Below, in pieces: positions 29,210-38,089 of a stretch of DNA of 64,000 nt. How positions within the stretch are numbered: the stretch's first letter is position 1; every line of letters begins with the position of its first letter. Origin of the DNA: Candidatus Borreliella tachyglossi (GTDB lineage: Bacteria; Spirochaetota; Spirochaetia; Borreliales; Borreliaceae); assembly GCF_003076595.1 (NCBI RefSeq), contig NZ_CP025785.1, forward strand, positions 252,454 to 316,453. Reading direction: 5' to 3'. Made by a program: the position numbers and the translations under genes. Below the pieces are notes generated by a model. That model was given only the letters and a program-made list of their open reading frames with translations. It did no database searches and was not told the origin of the DNA.

Positions 29210-30592
29210 GTGTTGCCATTATTCATAACAATTTCCTCATTTACCGTATCTATTCTGGTATTTTTATTTTTCAAACTTGCAATAAAAGCCTCACAAATAA
29301 GAGAAAAAGGTATGCATGGCAAAAAAATAGACAGAACAAAAAAATTAATAGAAAAAGCTGCAAGTATATTAAAAACAAATCCAAATGAAATAAGTGCTCT
29401 TCAAATTTTAAACCAACATTATTATGCCAATAAAGATTCTGAAAACGGAATTAAATATGCCAAAAAATTGTGCCAACTTATAGAAGAAAATCCCATAAGC
29501 CAAGACATAGACTCTTTTAAGGCTTTCTTAAGTTACGGTTTTTATAATCTTGAGAGAGGCTTTAATCGAGAGGCATTAGAGTTCCTTAAAAAGGCATATG
29601 TACTGCAAAAGAATAACATGGATGTCACCTATTATCTTGGAATAGCCTTTCTGAAAAATGAATATTACAAAGAAGCCCTACATTATCTCACAAAAATATA
29701 TAAATTTGATAAAAACAATAATGATGCTTTAAAATACATAGGAATAGCTCTCTTTTATATGGAGAATTACAACAAAGCTATTGGAATATTTAATAGCATA
29801 AAAAACTACATACAAGATGATGCAAATAGCTTGTTAATATATGCCAAATCTCTATCTCAGCTAAACCAATACTATCTTGCACTGGAGATCGCAAATAAGC
29901 TAAGACACAGAGATGGAATGATATACGAATCTCTTTTAATTGAATCTGAAATTCATTCAAAAAATAACAATCTGGAAAAATTAGAAGAAAATGTTAAAGA
30001 AATAATTAAAGTAAAACCTGATTTACCTAAGAAAATATTCGTAGAACTCTTTTATAAACTGGGTGAACTTTACATAGAACGTGCAAACTACCAAAAAGCA
30101 GTTGAAGCTTTTTCTCAAGTTGAAAGAACCGACCCAAACTACAAAAAAATTAGTGAAAAACTAGAATTTAGTAAAAGATTAAACGAAAATCTATCATTAA
30201 GAGTATACCTTAAAAGTCCAAAAGAAAAATTTGAAAAGCTAGCCAATGAAATTATCCTTAAACTGTATAAAAATAACTTTCAAGTCAGAGATTCAAAGAT
30301 AAATGAAGTAACTTCACAATTTATAGACATCAATTTTCAACTTGCAAATAATCAATGGGAAGAAAATTTAATAGTGAGATTTGTAAGGACAGAGCAAGAA
30401 TTGTTTGGAGAATTATTCTTAAAAGATCTTATTTCAAAAACTAAAGAGAACAAATTAAAAGGGCTATGTATTGCACCCGCCACATTTTCTTCAAAAGCCA
30501 AACAAATGGTTGAAGGCAGACTAATTGACCTCATAGAAGGAAAAAAATTAATACAAATACTCAAAAGAATTAATATATCAAAGTATAGCTAA
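29210..30592 (+). CDS. TPR-repeat protein with N-terminal membrane anchor
   Basis: A 460-residue protein. An N-terminal helix (residues ~3-25) anchors it in the membrane. About residues 50-320 form tetratricopeptide-like repeats, recognisable in NREALEFLKKAYVLQ, YKEALHYLTKIYKFD, YNKAIGIFNSI and YQKAVEAFSQVERTDP. A C-terminal domain of about 120 residues has no motif I recognise. TPRs usually scaffold protein complexes. The start is GTG 29210, with AGGGGG 7 bases upstream. It diverges from the BB0260-like gene and ends one base from the convergent LysM peptidase gene. Order matches BB0261. Confidence 0.75.
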   Translation: MLPLFITISSFTVSILVFLFFKLAIKASQIREKGMHGKKIDRTKKLIEKAASILKTNPNEISALQILNQHYYANKDSENGIKYAKKLCQLIEENPISQDIDSFKAFLSYGFYNLERGFNREALEFLKKAYVLQKNNMDVTYYLGIAFLKNEYYKEALHYLTKIYKFDKNNNDALKYIGIALFYMENYNKAIGIFNSIKNYIQDDANSLLIYAKSLSQLNQYYLALEIANKLRHRDGMIYESLLIESEIHSKNNNLEKLEENVKEIIKVKPDLPKKIFVELFYKLGELYIERANYQKAVEAFSQVERTDPNYKKISEKLEFSKRLNENLSLRVYLKSPKEKFEKLANEIILKLYKNNFQVRDSKINEVTSQFIDINFQLANNQWEENLIVRFVRTEQELFGELFLKDLISKTKENKLKGLCIAPATFSSKAKQMVEGRLIDLIEGKKLIQILKRINISKYS

Positions 30593-30593
30593 T

Positions 30594-31841
30594 TTATTTA
30601 AGGTATTTCATGGGATTTTCTGTTTTTCCATCTTTAAAAATAGTGAAATGTAAATGATTGCCCGTACTATATCCTGTACTTCCCATGCGCCCTATTACTT
30701 GTCCTCTTGAAACTTTTTGACCAACTTTAACCGCAAAAGAACTTAAATGGGCATAAAGGGTTTGAAAACCATGATTATGTGAGATAACAATATATTTACC
30801 ATATCCTCCCGCATTAAACCCAGCTGTCACTACAATACCCTCTTTTGCTGCCAAAATGGGCGTATTAGCCACATTTGCAATATCAATTCCATTGTGAAAA
30901 CTAATAACTCTTGTAAAAGGGTCGGGACGATACCCATATCCTGATGTAATAATCCCTTGAGTCGGGAAGAGAAAAGTTTCTCCCAAAGCATCTCTAAGCA
31001 TCTCCTTAGGCATCCTGCCTCCTGGAATAAACAATTTTTGACCCAAAGCAAGAACTTCGTTATCAAGATTATTAGCATCAAGAATATCTACTTTGGAAAT
31101 GTTATACTTATTTGCAATAGTTGAGAGAGAATCATTCCTCTCAACGGTATAAAGGATTCCCTTCATATTAGGGACACTAATAACTAAATTAGGCCTAATA
31201 TTTCTAACATCTTTAATATTATTATAAGAGATTAAAGTTTCACTTGTTATACTATACTTAGACGCAATATGAGAAAGCGTCTCTCCTGGCTTAATTTTAT
31301 GCTCAACTACATTTAAAATAAAAGGTTTCTTTAATGAATCATAATTATCTATATTTGATCCAAATATATAATTATTGATCTGACTTAAATCCTGATCACT
31401 ATAGTACAAAAAAGTATCAATAAAATAATCTTTAGGAAATCTCAATCTATTTAGGAAAATATACGAACCATAATATGAAAAAATATCCAAGTAAAATACT
31501 AATATCAAAACAAATATTATTGCATTAAATCCAAAAATAACATTGTAATCTAGACTACTATTATAATCTTTAAGTCCAACATTCTTATAAGAATACTTAT
31601 ACTTATAATGATCAATGGTTATTGTTTTAAACTTAACTAAATTTAAAACTAATAATTTAATTACACAAAAAGGTTTTTTAAGAAAATTGATAAATCGAGA
31701 AAACTTAGTTCTTTTTTTTCTATGATGATTACGAACTTTACTAAAATCTTTTAATTCAAGATCACCTCCTTTAGTCTTACCATCAAATAAAAAATTTCTA
31801 TTTCTTTTTGCTACATTCTGATCCTTTTTTGATATAATCAT
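30594..31841 (-). CDS. LysM and M23 domain peptidoglycan hydrolase
   Basis: A 415-residue protein with a basic N-terminal cytoplasmic tail, one membrane helix near residues 100-120, two LysM modules (HKIKPGETLSHIASKYSIT near 190 and YTVERNDSLSTIANKYNI near 240), and a C-terminal M23 domain. Zinc motifs FHNGIDIAN and TGNHLHFTIF are present. It should bind and cut peptidoglycan in the periplasm. The ATG at 31841 lacks an SD and lies inside a 17-bp inverted repeat with a TATAAT only 10 bases upstream, so the message may be leaderless. A 13-base full SD match lies inside the gene (31760-31772) with no usable in-frame start after it. Order matches BB0262. Confidence 0.85.
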   Translation of the reverse strand: MIISKKDQNVAKRNRNFLFDGKTKGGDLELKDFSKVRNHHRKKRTKFSRFINFLKKPFCVIKLLVLNLVKFKTITIDHYKYKYSYKNVGLKDYNSSLDYNVIFGFNAIIFVLILVFYLDIFSYYGSYIFLNRLRFPKDYFIDTFLYYSDQDLSQINNYIFGSNIDNYDSLKKPFILNVVEHKIKPGETLSHIASKYSITSETLISYNNIKDVRNIRPNLVISVPNMKGILYTVERNDSLSTIANKYNISKVDILDANNLDNEVLALGQKLFIPGGRMPKEMLRDALGETFLFPTQGIITSGYGYRPDPFTRVISFHNGIDIANVANTPILAAKEGIVVTAGFNAGGYGKYIVISHNHGFQTLYAHLSSFAVKVGQKVSRGQVIGRMGSTGYSTGNHLHFTIFKDGKTENPMKYLK

Positions 31842-31856
31842 AATAAGGCTTATTAT
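31829..31856 (+). promoter_or_regulatory. Possible promoter for lepB
   Basis: TTGATA (31829-31834), a 16-base spacer and TATTAT (31851-31856) face lepB. The -10 lies in the centre of the 17-bp inverted repeat. The predicted start near 31863 leaves a leader of about 32 bases. Confidence 0.4.
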
Positions 31857-31881
31857 ACAATAAGAAGCCTTATTATGATTA
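31835..31881. repeat. 17-bp perfect inverted repeat over a divergent start region
   Basis: TAATCATAATAAGGCTT (31835-31851) and its exact reverse complement (31865-31881) flank 13 bases. The repeat covers the LysM-peptidase ATG and the likely lepB -10. It may be an operator for both genes, or an RNA hairpin hiding the peptidase start codon. Confidence 0.8.
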
Positions 31882-31894
31882 AAAAGTTGCTGAA

Positions 31895-32398
31895 ATGATC
31901 AAAATTTACAAACATGATATAGCATCTGTTTTCCTAGCTTCGCTACTAATGCTAACAATTATCGATATATTTCTATCTTTTCACTTAGTAAAAGGTTCTT
32001 CAATGTTACCAATACTTTTAGAAAAAAATTGGATAATAAGCAATAACTTAGCTTATGGAATAAGACTAAACGGCAAAGAAAAATATATATTGCTATGGGT
32101 CACACCTAAAAAAAATGATATAATAATTATTAAAGACCCTATCACAAACAAGATATCTGTTAAAAAAATTTTTGCCATACCAGGAGAAAACTTTATAAAG
32201 TTACAAAAAAATATAATACGCGTAGCCAATTTAAACTTTAACATAGATGAAAAACATCTGCAAAAATTACAAAACACATCAATTCCAAATAATTATTACC
32301 TAGTAATAGGAGAAAATAGACAAGTCTCTCTCGATTCAAGAGACTATGGGTTCATAGACATTAATAATATAGTTGGCAAAATAATATATAGACTCTAA
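31895..32398 (+). CDS. lepB: Signal peptidase I
   Basis: A 167-residue S26 peptidase with one N-terminal membrane helix, removing signal peptides from exported proteins. The catalytic Ser is in HLVKGSSMLPIL (near residue 36), the general-base Lys in KISVKKIFAIPGE (near residue 90), and box E appears as GENRQVSLDSRDYGFI. It is small for the family; Borrelia has more than one signal peptidase I, and this one corresponds in order to BB0263. No SD precedes the ATG. It is convergent with the Hsp70-like gene; a 6-bp hairpin (GATTAG-AAAA-CTAATC, 32415-32430) in the gap is at best a weak terminator. Confidence 0.88.
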   Translation: MIKIYKHDIASVFLASLLMLTIIDIFLSFHLVKGSSMLPILLEKNWIISNNLAYGIRLNGKEKYILLWVTPKKNDIIIIKDPITNKISVKKIFAIPGENFIKLQKNIIRVANLNFNIDEKHLQKLQNTSIPNNYYLVIGENRQVSLDSRDYGFIDINNIVGKIIYRL

Positions 32399-32424
32399 TA
32401 AATCTCTATCTTATGATTAGAAAA

Positions 32425-33957
32425 CTAATCTATCTCATCTAAAATAGATTCCTCAAATAATTCAATTTCATCCTCTGCTACTCCACTAGAGTCAATGCCT
32501 TCTAAAAATTTAACAACGCCATCTCTGTGCATTCTATTGTCAGAAGCACTTGTGATTCTTATTTCAATTGATCTAGAAGCATTAGTATCTAAATCAATTG
32601 CAGAAACACTTAAAATACCACTTTCATCCAAACTAAAAAGTATTTCTATCTTTGGAATACCTTTTAAAACTTTCTGTATACTACTAAAGAAAAGCCTACC
32701 TATAGAATAATTTAGGGAAGCCCTTTTATATTCGCCCTGAAGTACATGCACTTCAATCTCTTCTTGATAATCGTTAGTTGTTGTAACTATCTTCCTCTCG
32801 CAAACTGGTAGTGGAGTATTCCTCTCAATTAATACAAAAAACCCATCATTGCGAGTTTCAATACCAAGAGAATAAGGTGTTACATCTCTAAATTCAACAA
32901 GGGATCTATCGTTTGAAAGACTAAAAGCCTGAATTCCCGCTCCACTCGCAACGACTTCATCTTGATTTAGGGAATCTAGCACCTCAACCTTAGGAAAAGC
33001 CTCTTTTAACCTCTGCTTAACATAGGGAATCCTTGTCGAACCTCCTGAGAGTATTATTTTTGAGATCCTCTCAAGGTCAATCCCCGCATCAGTGATGCAC
33101 TCGTTCGTAAGATTAATAGTCTTATCTATAAATTCCCTTATCATAAAATTAAAATCATCTCTTCTGAGAGTATAATTTAAATGTTTCCCATCAAGAAAAG
33201 GCAATACAATATTAACCTCATCCATAATAGACAAATTCTTTTTAGCTTCCTCAATCCTCTCTCTTATTTGCTCAAGAAGAACAATATCCTCTAAATCAAT
33301 ATCAATGTACTCTATTTTAAAATTGCTTAAAACATGCTTTTCTATGACATGATTAAAATCATTCCCGCCAAGTTTATTCTCACCCTTGATTGATAGCACA
33401 GTGTAAGTGTCATTTTGGTTTTCTAAAAGAGTAACATCAAAAGTTCCGCCACCAAGATCATACACCAAGAACAAACCATCTATTTGCTTTTCAAAAGCAT
33501 AATATAAAGCTGCTGCTGTTGGCTCATTAAGTATTTCCCGACAATCTAATCCAGCAAGACTTGCAGCTTCTACCACTCCTCTTCTTTGCACTTCAGAGAA
33601 ATAAGCAGGAACAGTTATAACAACATCACGCACCTCTGTTTCCAAAAATTTCTCAGCATTTTTTTTAATATTTAAAAGTAAATAAGAAGCAATATCCTCA
33701 GCTCTATATGACCTACTGCCTACCTTATAAGAAATTCCAGTACCTATATTAACTTTAAAGTTATAAAAAGTTTTATCTGGATTTACTAACATCTGATGTT
33801 TAGCAGCACTACCGATAATGACACCAGAATCTGTAAAAGACACAACAGAAGGTGTAATTCTCTCGCCTCTATCATTTAATATCACTCTAGAATTAGTGTC
33901 AAAATAAGTTGCTACAGTATTTGTAGTTCCAAGATCTATGCCTATCCACCTTTTCAT
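32425..33957 (-). CDS. Hsp70-family protein (short DnaK-like)
   Basis: A 510-residue Hsp70-like protein, shorter than true DnaK (about 635). The ATPase domain is intact: GIDLGTTNTVATYF at the N-terminus, VYDLGGGTFDVTLL near residue 170 and ILSGGSTRIPYVKQ near residue 310. A substrate-binding beta-domain follows, but the helical lid and the usual C-terminal tail are missing. Client and cochaperone are unknown. It starts at ATG 33957, overlapping the preceding stop by one base, at the far end of the flagellar run, which hints at an envelope or motility client; that is inference. Order matches BB0264. Confidence 0.85.
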   Translation of the reverse strand: MKRWIGIDLGTTNTVATYFDTNSRVILNDRGERITPSVVSFTDSGVIIGSAAKHQMLVNPDKTFYNFKVNIGTGISYKVGSRSYRAEDIASYLLLNIKKNAEKFLETEVRDVVITVPAYFSEVQRRGVVEAASLAGLDCREILNEPTAAALYYAFEKQIDGLFLVYDLGGGTFDVTLLENQNDTYTVLSIKGENKLGGNDFNHVIEKHVLSNFKIEYIDIDLEDIVLLEQIRERIEEAKKNLSIMDEVNIVLPFLDGKHLNYTLRRDDFNFMIREFIDKTINLTNECITDAGIDLERISKIILSGGSTRIPYVKQRLKEAFPKVEVLDSLNQDEVVASGAGIQAFSLSNDRSLVEFRDVTPYSLGIETRNDGFFVLIERNTPLPVCERKIVTTTNDYQEEIEVHVLQGEYKRASLNYSIGRLFFSSIQKVLKGIPKIEILFSLDESGILSVSAIDLDTNASRSIEIRITSASDNRMHRDGVVKFLEGIDSSGVAEDEIELFEESILDEID

Positions 33958-34451
33958 CAGCTACCCTTATGAATTGAAATAATCAACTCAATCTCACCTA
34001 AATCTAATTTCAATTTCTTGGCAATAAGTTCCAAAGACATCCCTTGCTCATAAAGAGACACAACTTGCTGGCGGATATTATACCCTTCTTTTATTATATT
34101 TTTCTCAATAGTAGGTATCGTATAATCTAGACTATTTTTATAAACACTAACATCACCTTTCATTCCAAAATTATTATTCATTGAAACTGAATTAGCATTA
34201 AATCCTAATAGTCTCTGATCGAGTATTTCTATTCTCTCATCAACTTCCTTAATAATTCTATTTAAGCTTTCAATCTTTATTTCAATGATATTTATATTTC
34301 TATCCGTGGCTTGATTGATCTCAATAATAGTTTTATCTACCTCACTTCTAAATTTCCTAAGTATACTATTAGATTTTATTTTCAAACTAATATAAACATG
34401 AAAATATATAAAAACAAATATAATCAAAATAAAACAAAAAACCATTAACAT
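33957..34451 (-). CDS. Membrane-anchored coiled-coil protein with C-terminal helix-turn-helix-like motif
   Basis: A 164-residue protein with an N-terminal membrane helix (residues ~3-22), a middle coiled-coil-like region, and a C-terminal segment YNIRQQVVSLYEQGMSLELIAKKLKL that resembles the DUF2802/DUF6115 pattern (LYxxGxSxxEIAxxLxLxxGEVELIL). Such proteins often lie beside flagellar genes. Function is unknown. It overlaps the Hsp70-like start by one base. Order matches BB0265. Confidence 0.65.
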   Translation of the reverse strand: MLMVFCFILIIFVFIYFHVYISLKIKSNSILRKFRSEVDKTIIEINQATDRNINIIEIKIESLNRIIKEVDERIEILDQRLLGFNANSVSMNNNFGMKGDVSVYKNSLDYTIPTIEKNIIKEGYNIRQQVVSLYEQGMSLELIAKKLKLDLGEIELIISIHKGS

Positions 34452-34470
34452 AAGAATGCTCTAACTTAAA

Positions 34471-34782
34471 CTATCTCTCAATATCAATATTTCTCCCAAT
34501 TTTTGGATCATCAAAATTACCATCATATAAACCGCCTATATTTTTTTCACTAACTTTAACCTTTGAGCACGCAAAATACTTTACATCATCACCCTTTATT
34601 TCGTTAGTAGGATATATACTATTGACTTCAGAGTCAATATGATACCCCTTGCCTTGAGCTGAACTCAAATTTTTATCGTCCTGTATCTTTTTTTTCCTTA
34701 ACTCTTCATTTGAAAGTTCACTAACCTTAAAAGCACTCTGTATAATTACCTTTGCAACCTCAGATGAACCATTAATATCCAT
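34471..34782 (-). CDS. Small conserved Borrelia protein of unknown function
   Basis: A 103-residue hydrophilic protein with no signal peptide or membrane segment, and no family I recognise. The first 35 residues look helical; the rest is rich in Asp, Lys, Asn and Gly. The gene is supported by a good SD (AGAGGGG) before the ATG and by its fit between co-directional neighbours with 19- and 23-base gaps. Order matches BB0266. Confidence 0.6.
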   Translation of the reverse strand: MDINGSSEVAKVIIQSAFKVSELSNEELRKKKIQDDKNLSSAQGKGYHIDSEVNSIYPTNEIKGDDVKYFACSKVKVSEKNIGGLYDGNFDDPKIGRNIDIER

Positions 34783-34805
34783 AAAGCCCCTCTACAGTTT
34801 AGAAT

Positions 34806-36704
34806 CTACTTAGACTTAAAAGGTATATAAGCCACTGTCTTAATAATATTGTCATCTTCTACAAAAGTGACATTATTATAATCCTTTGAAAGCTCATAAT
34901 AAGCATCCTTAATATGCATTTTAACTCCAGCATAAGCCTTATACTCAACAAAAATCTTGCCATCAACTTTACTATATTCAAGAGCATCTTGCAAACTTTG
35001 TTGCTTATCTTTGACCATTTTTATTTCCAAAATTAGAATGTTCCTCTCATTAATAAACTCGTTACAGCTGTCTATTTTTAAAGACTTCTCAGCCTTGTCA
35101 GTAGTATGTGAAATACTCTTCTTTAAAACAGAAATATCTTTTGTTAAAACTTCCAACCGTTTCTCAATTTTTACAAGATACTCAGTAAATTTAGACAACA
35201 AATCTTTTATTTCAGGATCATATCCAACAGCAGCAACAGTCTCAGCATTACCTTCAGACCCAATAGAATAAGCCCGAATCTCCTCTCTTGCATGAATCTT
35301 AGAACCAACTATCTTAGACTTCTTTCCAAGACAAAGAACCTTGCTTTTGCAAGACACTGAAGAATTAACAATTCCTCTCACAACCTCAACATTACCTTCA
35401 CATCTTATATTAATATTTTCTAAAAATTTAGACTTAATATCGCCCTTTGAATAAATCTCTGAATAACCCTTTCCATTAGCTCCACTTCGAAGCACAATGG
35501 ATCCCTCCGTTCTTAAATTACATCTACCAACAAGGCCATTCACCTCTATCCCACTCTTAGCTATAATATTATACCCATCTAAAACATTCCCCTTAACAAT
35601 TACCATACTATTATTTACTATATTCCCAGTTCCAGGCCCAACATCACCCTCAACAACATAAACATCATGAACAGAAATCACACCACTTACAACAGACATA
35701 TATCCATCACACTTTGCAATAATTCTAGTCTTGTCTCTGAAAGTATTCTCTCCTAAAACAAATTCCAGATCTTTACCATCATCTGCTTCCAATATTTTCC
35801 CAAAAACAGTATATCCATTAACACCTTTTGAAAAGGGTATAATTTCCGCTAACGTATCTCCTTCATTAACATTTCTAAATCCAGAACCCAAAGTATCATG
35901 ATCGCTGGAATGCTGCTTTTCAAAAATAAAATTAATATATGAATCCCTTCCCTTAACAGGCTTTACTCCTCTTGCCATTTCAACTGGCTCACCATAAAAA
36001 GGAAAATCTACAAACTCTTCTATTCTGTCCTGAAGAAATGCTCGATCTGATATACCATATTTTTTAAGCATATTATGAATATCTCTTTCCAGAATCTCAG
36101 AACCATTAGGCCCAGGGCCAGTAAATTCAATAGTGACGGACATTGAATCTTCTGATATCTGAACCATCATAGTCACACTTTCAGATGGATCAGCATCAAA
36201 AGCAGCTACTTGTTCATACTTGCCATTGGCATTCTCAACTACAGATTGAATAAAATCTTTATTTAAATCCTTAATGCCATTGCACAAATATAAACTATCC
36301 ATTACATCTTGAGGATTAACAGCAATTCCATATCCCTTAGGACCAACAACCTTTAAAAACACACCCTTGGCAGCCTTTCTGACAAAAAACTTGCCATCTA
36401 ATGATAAAACTTCATCGTCTCCTTCTTTTGAACTGAAAACATCAGAAATACCAAATTTTGCATAAGAATTACTATAAGCAATTATCCTCCATTTTCTCTT
36501 ACCGTACCCCAATATCCCATTACTTCCTCTCTCCAGTACCTCATAATCTAAATCTTTATAAGGAATTGAAAGCTCTAAAGAAGCGTCATTTAAAGCTTCC
36601 TCTAAAGTATCTGCTTCCACCTCTATTAAATTAACATTATTCTCTCTTTCTAGATAATCCTTCATATCATTACAAAAATCGGAAAAATTGATACTACTAG
36701 GCAT
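34806..36704 (-). CDS. FapA-family (DUF342) protein with N-terminal Jag-like domain
   Basis: A 632-residue cytoplasmic protein. Residues ~20-75 (VEADTLEEALNDASLELSIP to GILGYGKRKWRI) resemble the Jag_N domain. From about residue 160 to 470 the DUF342 core shows polar beta-helix-like strands (NNSMVIVKGNVLDGY, GIEVNGLVGRCNLRTEGSI). A coiled-coil tail follows, near residues 490-590. FapA in Vibrio helps polar flagellar placement through HubP, and the FlhF/FlhG genes are close by here, so a role in flagellar assembly is plausible. SD AAGGA precedes the ATG. Order matches BB0267. Confidence 0.75.
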   Translation of the reverse strand: MPSSINFSDFCNDMKDYLERENNVNLIEVEADTLEEALNDASLELSIPYKDLDYEVLERGSNGILGYGKRKWRIIAYSNSYAKFGISDVFSSKEGDDEVLSLDGKFFVRKAAKGVFLKVVGPKGYGIAVNPQDVMDSLYLCNGIKDLNKDFIQSVVENANGKYEQVAAFDADPSESVTMMVQISEDSMSVTIEFTGPGPNGSEILERDIHNMLKKYGISDRAFLQDRIEEFVDFPFYGEPVEMARGVKPVKGRDSYINFIFEKQHSSDHDTLGSGFRNVNEGDTLAEIIPFSKGVNGYTVFGKILEADDGKDLEFVLGENTFRDKTRIIAKCDGYMSVVSGVISVHDVYVVEGDVGPGTGNIVNNSMVIVKGNVLDGYNIIAKSGIEVNGLVGRCNLRTEGSIVLRSGANGKGYSEIYSKGDIKSKFLENINIRCEGNVEVVRGIVNSSVSCKSKVLCLGKKSKIVGSKIHAREEIRAYSIGSEGNAETVAAVGYDPEIKDLLSKFTEYLVKIEKRLEVLTKDISVLKKSISHTTDKAEKSLKIDSCNEFINERNILILEIKMVKDKQQSLQDALEYSKVDGKIFVEYKAYAGVKMHIKDAYYELSKDYNNVTFVEDDNIIKTVAYIPFKSK

Positions 36705-36707
36705 ATT

Positions 36708-37184
36708 TTATTCCTTCTTATGAATTAAAGCTTTAATAGCTTCAGCAACAACCTTAGGATCATTCTCTGCAACATATGAAATTTGACTCGATCGCCTATC
36801 ACTAGGCTTGCTATACTTAGCATCATCTATCTTATAGTTTTCAACCTCTTCCATAAGGGAAAAATCATCATTATTCCTAGCAAGAGGATTATTCCTAGAA
36901 GAAAATGTCATGGCATCTGATGTAGCAGTATCATTCTTATCCTTTACATAAGAATTCTTACTATCCTTATCACTCAAGCTAACATCTCTAAAAAGATCAT
37001 ACAAATACTTCTTATATACAAATTCAATCAAAAGTCCAATAAGGAAAAAAATTATAAACTGAAAAAATGCTCTAAACAATATTGTAATAAAAGATACCCG
37101 AGAGAGTATGCCAAGAATCACTGAAATAATAAATGCGAATATACTAAATAATAATACATATTTTATTTCCTTATGAATTAACAT
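36708..37184 (-). CDS. flgV: FlgV, flagellar assembly regulator (formerly called Hfq)
   Basis: A 158-residue protein with two N-terminal membrane helices (about residues 8-28 and 33-55) and a long polar cytoplasmic tail. Position between flhG and the FapA-like gene matches BB0268. That protein was first reported as an Hfq-type RNA chaperone and later redefined as FlgV, a conserved membrane protein affecting flagellar assembly and dissemination in mice. The sequence shows no Sm fold that I can recognise, which supports FlgV over Hfq. It ends 3 bases before the FapA-like start and begins 5 bases after flhG. Confidence 0.72.
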   Translation of the reverse strand: MLIHKEIKYVLLFSIFAFIISVILGILSRVSFITILFRAFFQFIIFFLIGLLIEFVYKKYLYDLFRDVSLSDKDSKNSYVKDKNDTATSDAMTFSSRNNPLARNNDDFSLMEEVENYKIDDAKYSKPSDRRSSQISYVAENDPKVVAEAIKALIHKKE

Positions 37185-37189
37185 ATTAC

Positions 37190-38080
37190 CTATTCCATTC
37201 CAAAAAATTTAGATATAAATCCTATTACACCCCTGCGTCTTTTATTGTCCAAGGAAACTTCTTCAAGAGTAGCTACAATAGAATCAAGACAATAACTGGC
37301 CTTACTATTAGGATTTAATAAAATAAAAGGCCTTTGCTTAAAAACAGAATTTCTAATATTCTGATCTTCATAAACATACCCCAAATAATCAATGTTTAAA
37401 TTCAAGAACTGGCTTGATATATCAATAACCTTCTTAGCAACTCCTCTTCCCTCACTTACACTAGCTACCCTATTAACAACAAGTCTTAAATTTTTTAAAT
37501 TTTCCATCCGGTGAGATAAAACCTTAATTATACCATAAGCATCCGTTATAGAGGTAGGTTCCGGAGTTGTAACAATAACGACATCATCACTAGAAAACAA
37601 AAATGAAATAACCTGCCTTGAAATTCCAGCACTAGTGTCTATGATAACTATATCATATTCATAAACTTTTAATAATTCCTTGATAAACTGATTCATCTCA
37701 GCATCTGATAGATCCAAAAGCTCTGTTGTCCCAGAAGCACCAGCCAAAAGATCAATATTATATTCTGTCTTTGTTATTACTTCCTTAATGTCCCTCCCTT
37801 GCATAATCATGTGATAAATATTGTACTTTGGAATAACCCCAAGCAAAATATTTATGTTAGCCATCCCAATATCTGCATCAAAAACCAAAACTTTCTTACC
37901 AAGATTCGCATATTTAAGAGCAAGCCCTACAGCTATATTGCTCTTACCAACTCCACCCTTACCACTAGTAACAGCAATAAATCTAGTCCTATTGTTTTGA
38001 ATTTTATCATCAATGACAAAATTAGCCTTATTATTCAATCTCATAATATCGCGCAAACTTTGAGCTTGATCTTTCATCAT
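37190..38080 (-). CDS. flhG: FlhG/YlxH (FleN), MinD-like ATPase
   Basis: A 296-residue ParA/MinD-type ATPase that controls flagellar number and placement with FlhF. The deviant Walker [11 protein letters not shown] lies at residues ~39-48, the switch region [16 protein letters not shown] at ~68-83, and Walker [14 protein letters not shown] near 140. The ATG is doubled (MMKD), with AAGGAT upstream. It lies 9 bases after flhF. In Borrelia, 7-11 flagella insert near each pole, so this pair probably sets that pattern. It is the last gene of the classical flgB operon (BB0269). Confidence 0.93.
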   Translation of the reverse strand: MMKDQAQSLRDIMRLNNKANFVIDDKIQNNRTRFIAVTSGKGGVGKSNIAVGLALKYANLGKKVLVFDADIGMANINILLGVIPKYNIYHMIMQGRDIKEVITKTEYNIDLLAGASGTTELLDLSDAEMNQFIKELLKVYEYDIVIIDTSAGISRQVISFLFSSDDVVIVTTPEPTSITDAYGIIKVLSHRMENLKNLRLVVNRVASVSEGRGVAKKVIDISSQFLNLNIDYLGYVYEDQNIRNSVFKQRPFILLNPNSKASYCLDSIVATLEEVSLDNKRRRGVIGFISKFFGME

Positions 38081-38089
38081 ATATTATCC

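Noticed and set aside
29173..29388. A 71-codon + strand ORF before the TPR gene
   Set aside because: It runs in another frame over the start of the TPR gene, which has a better SD and a membrane anchor.
31760..31775. 16S rRNA 3'-end-like sequence GATCACCTCCTTT on the + strand
   Set aside because: The match is 13 bases only and lies in a coding region; it is not an rRNA gene fragment.
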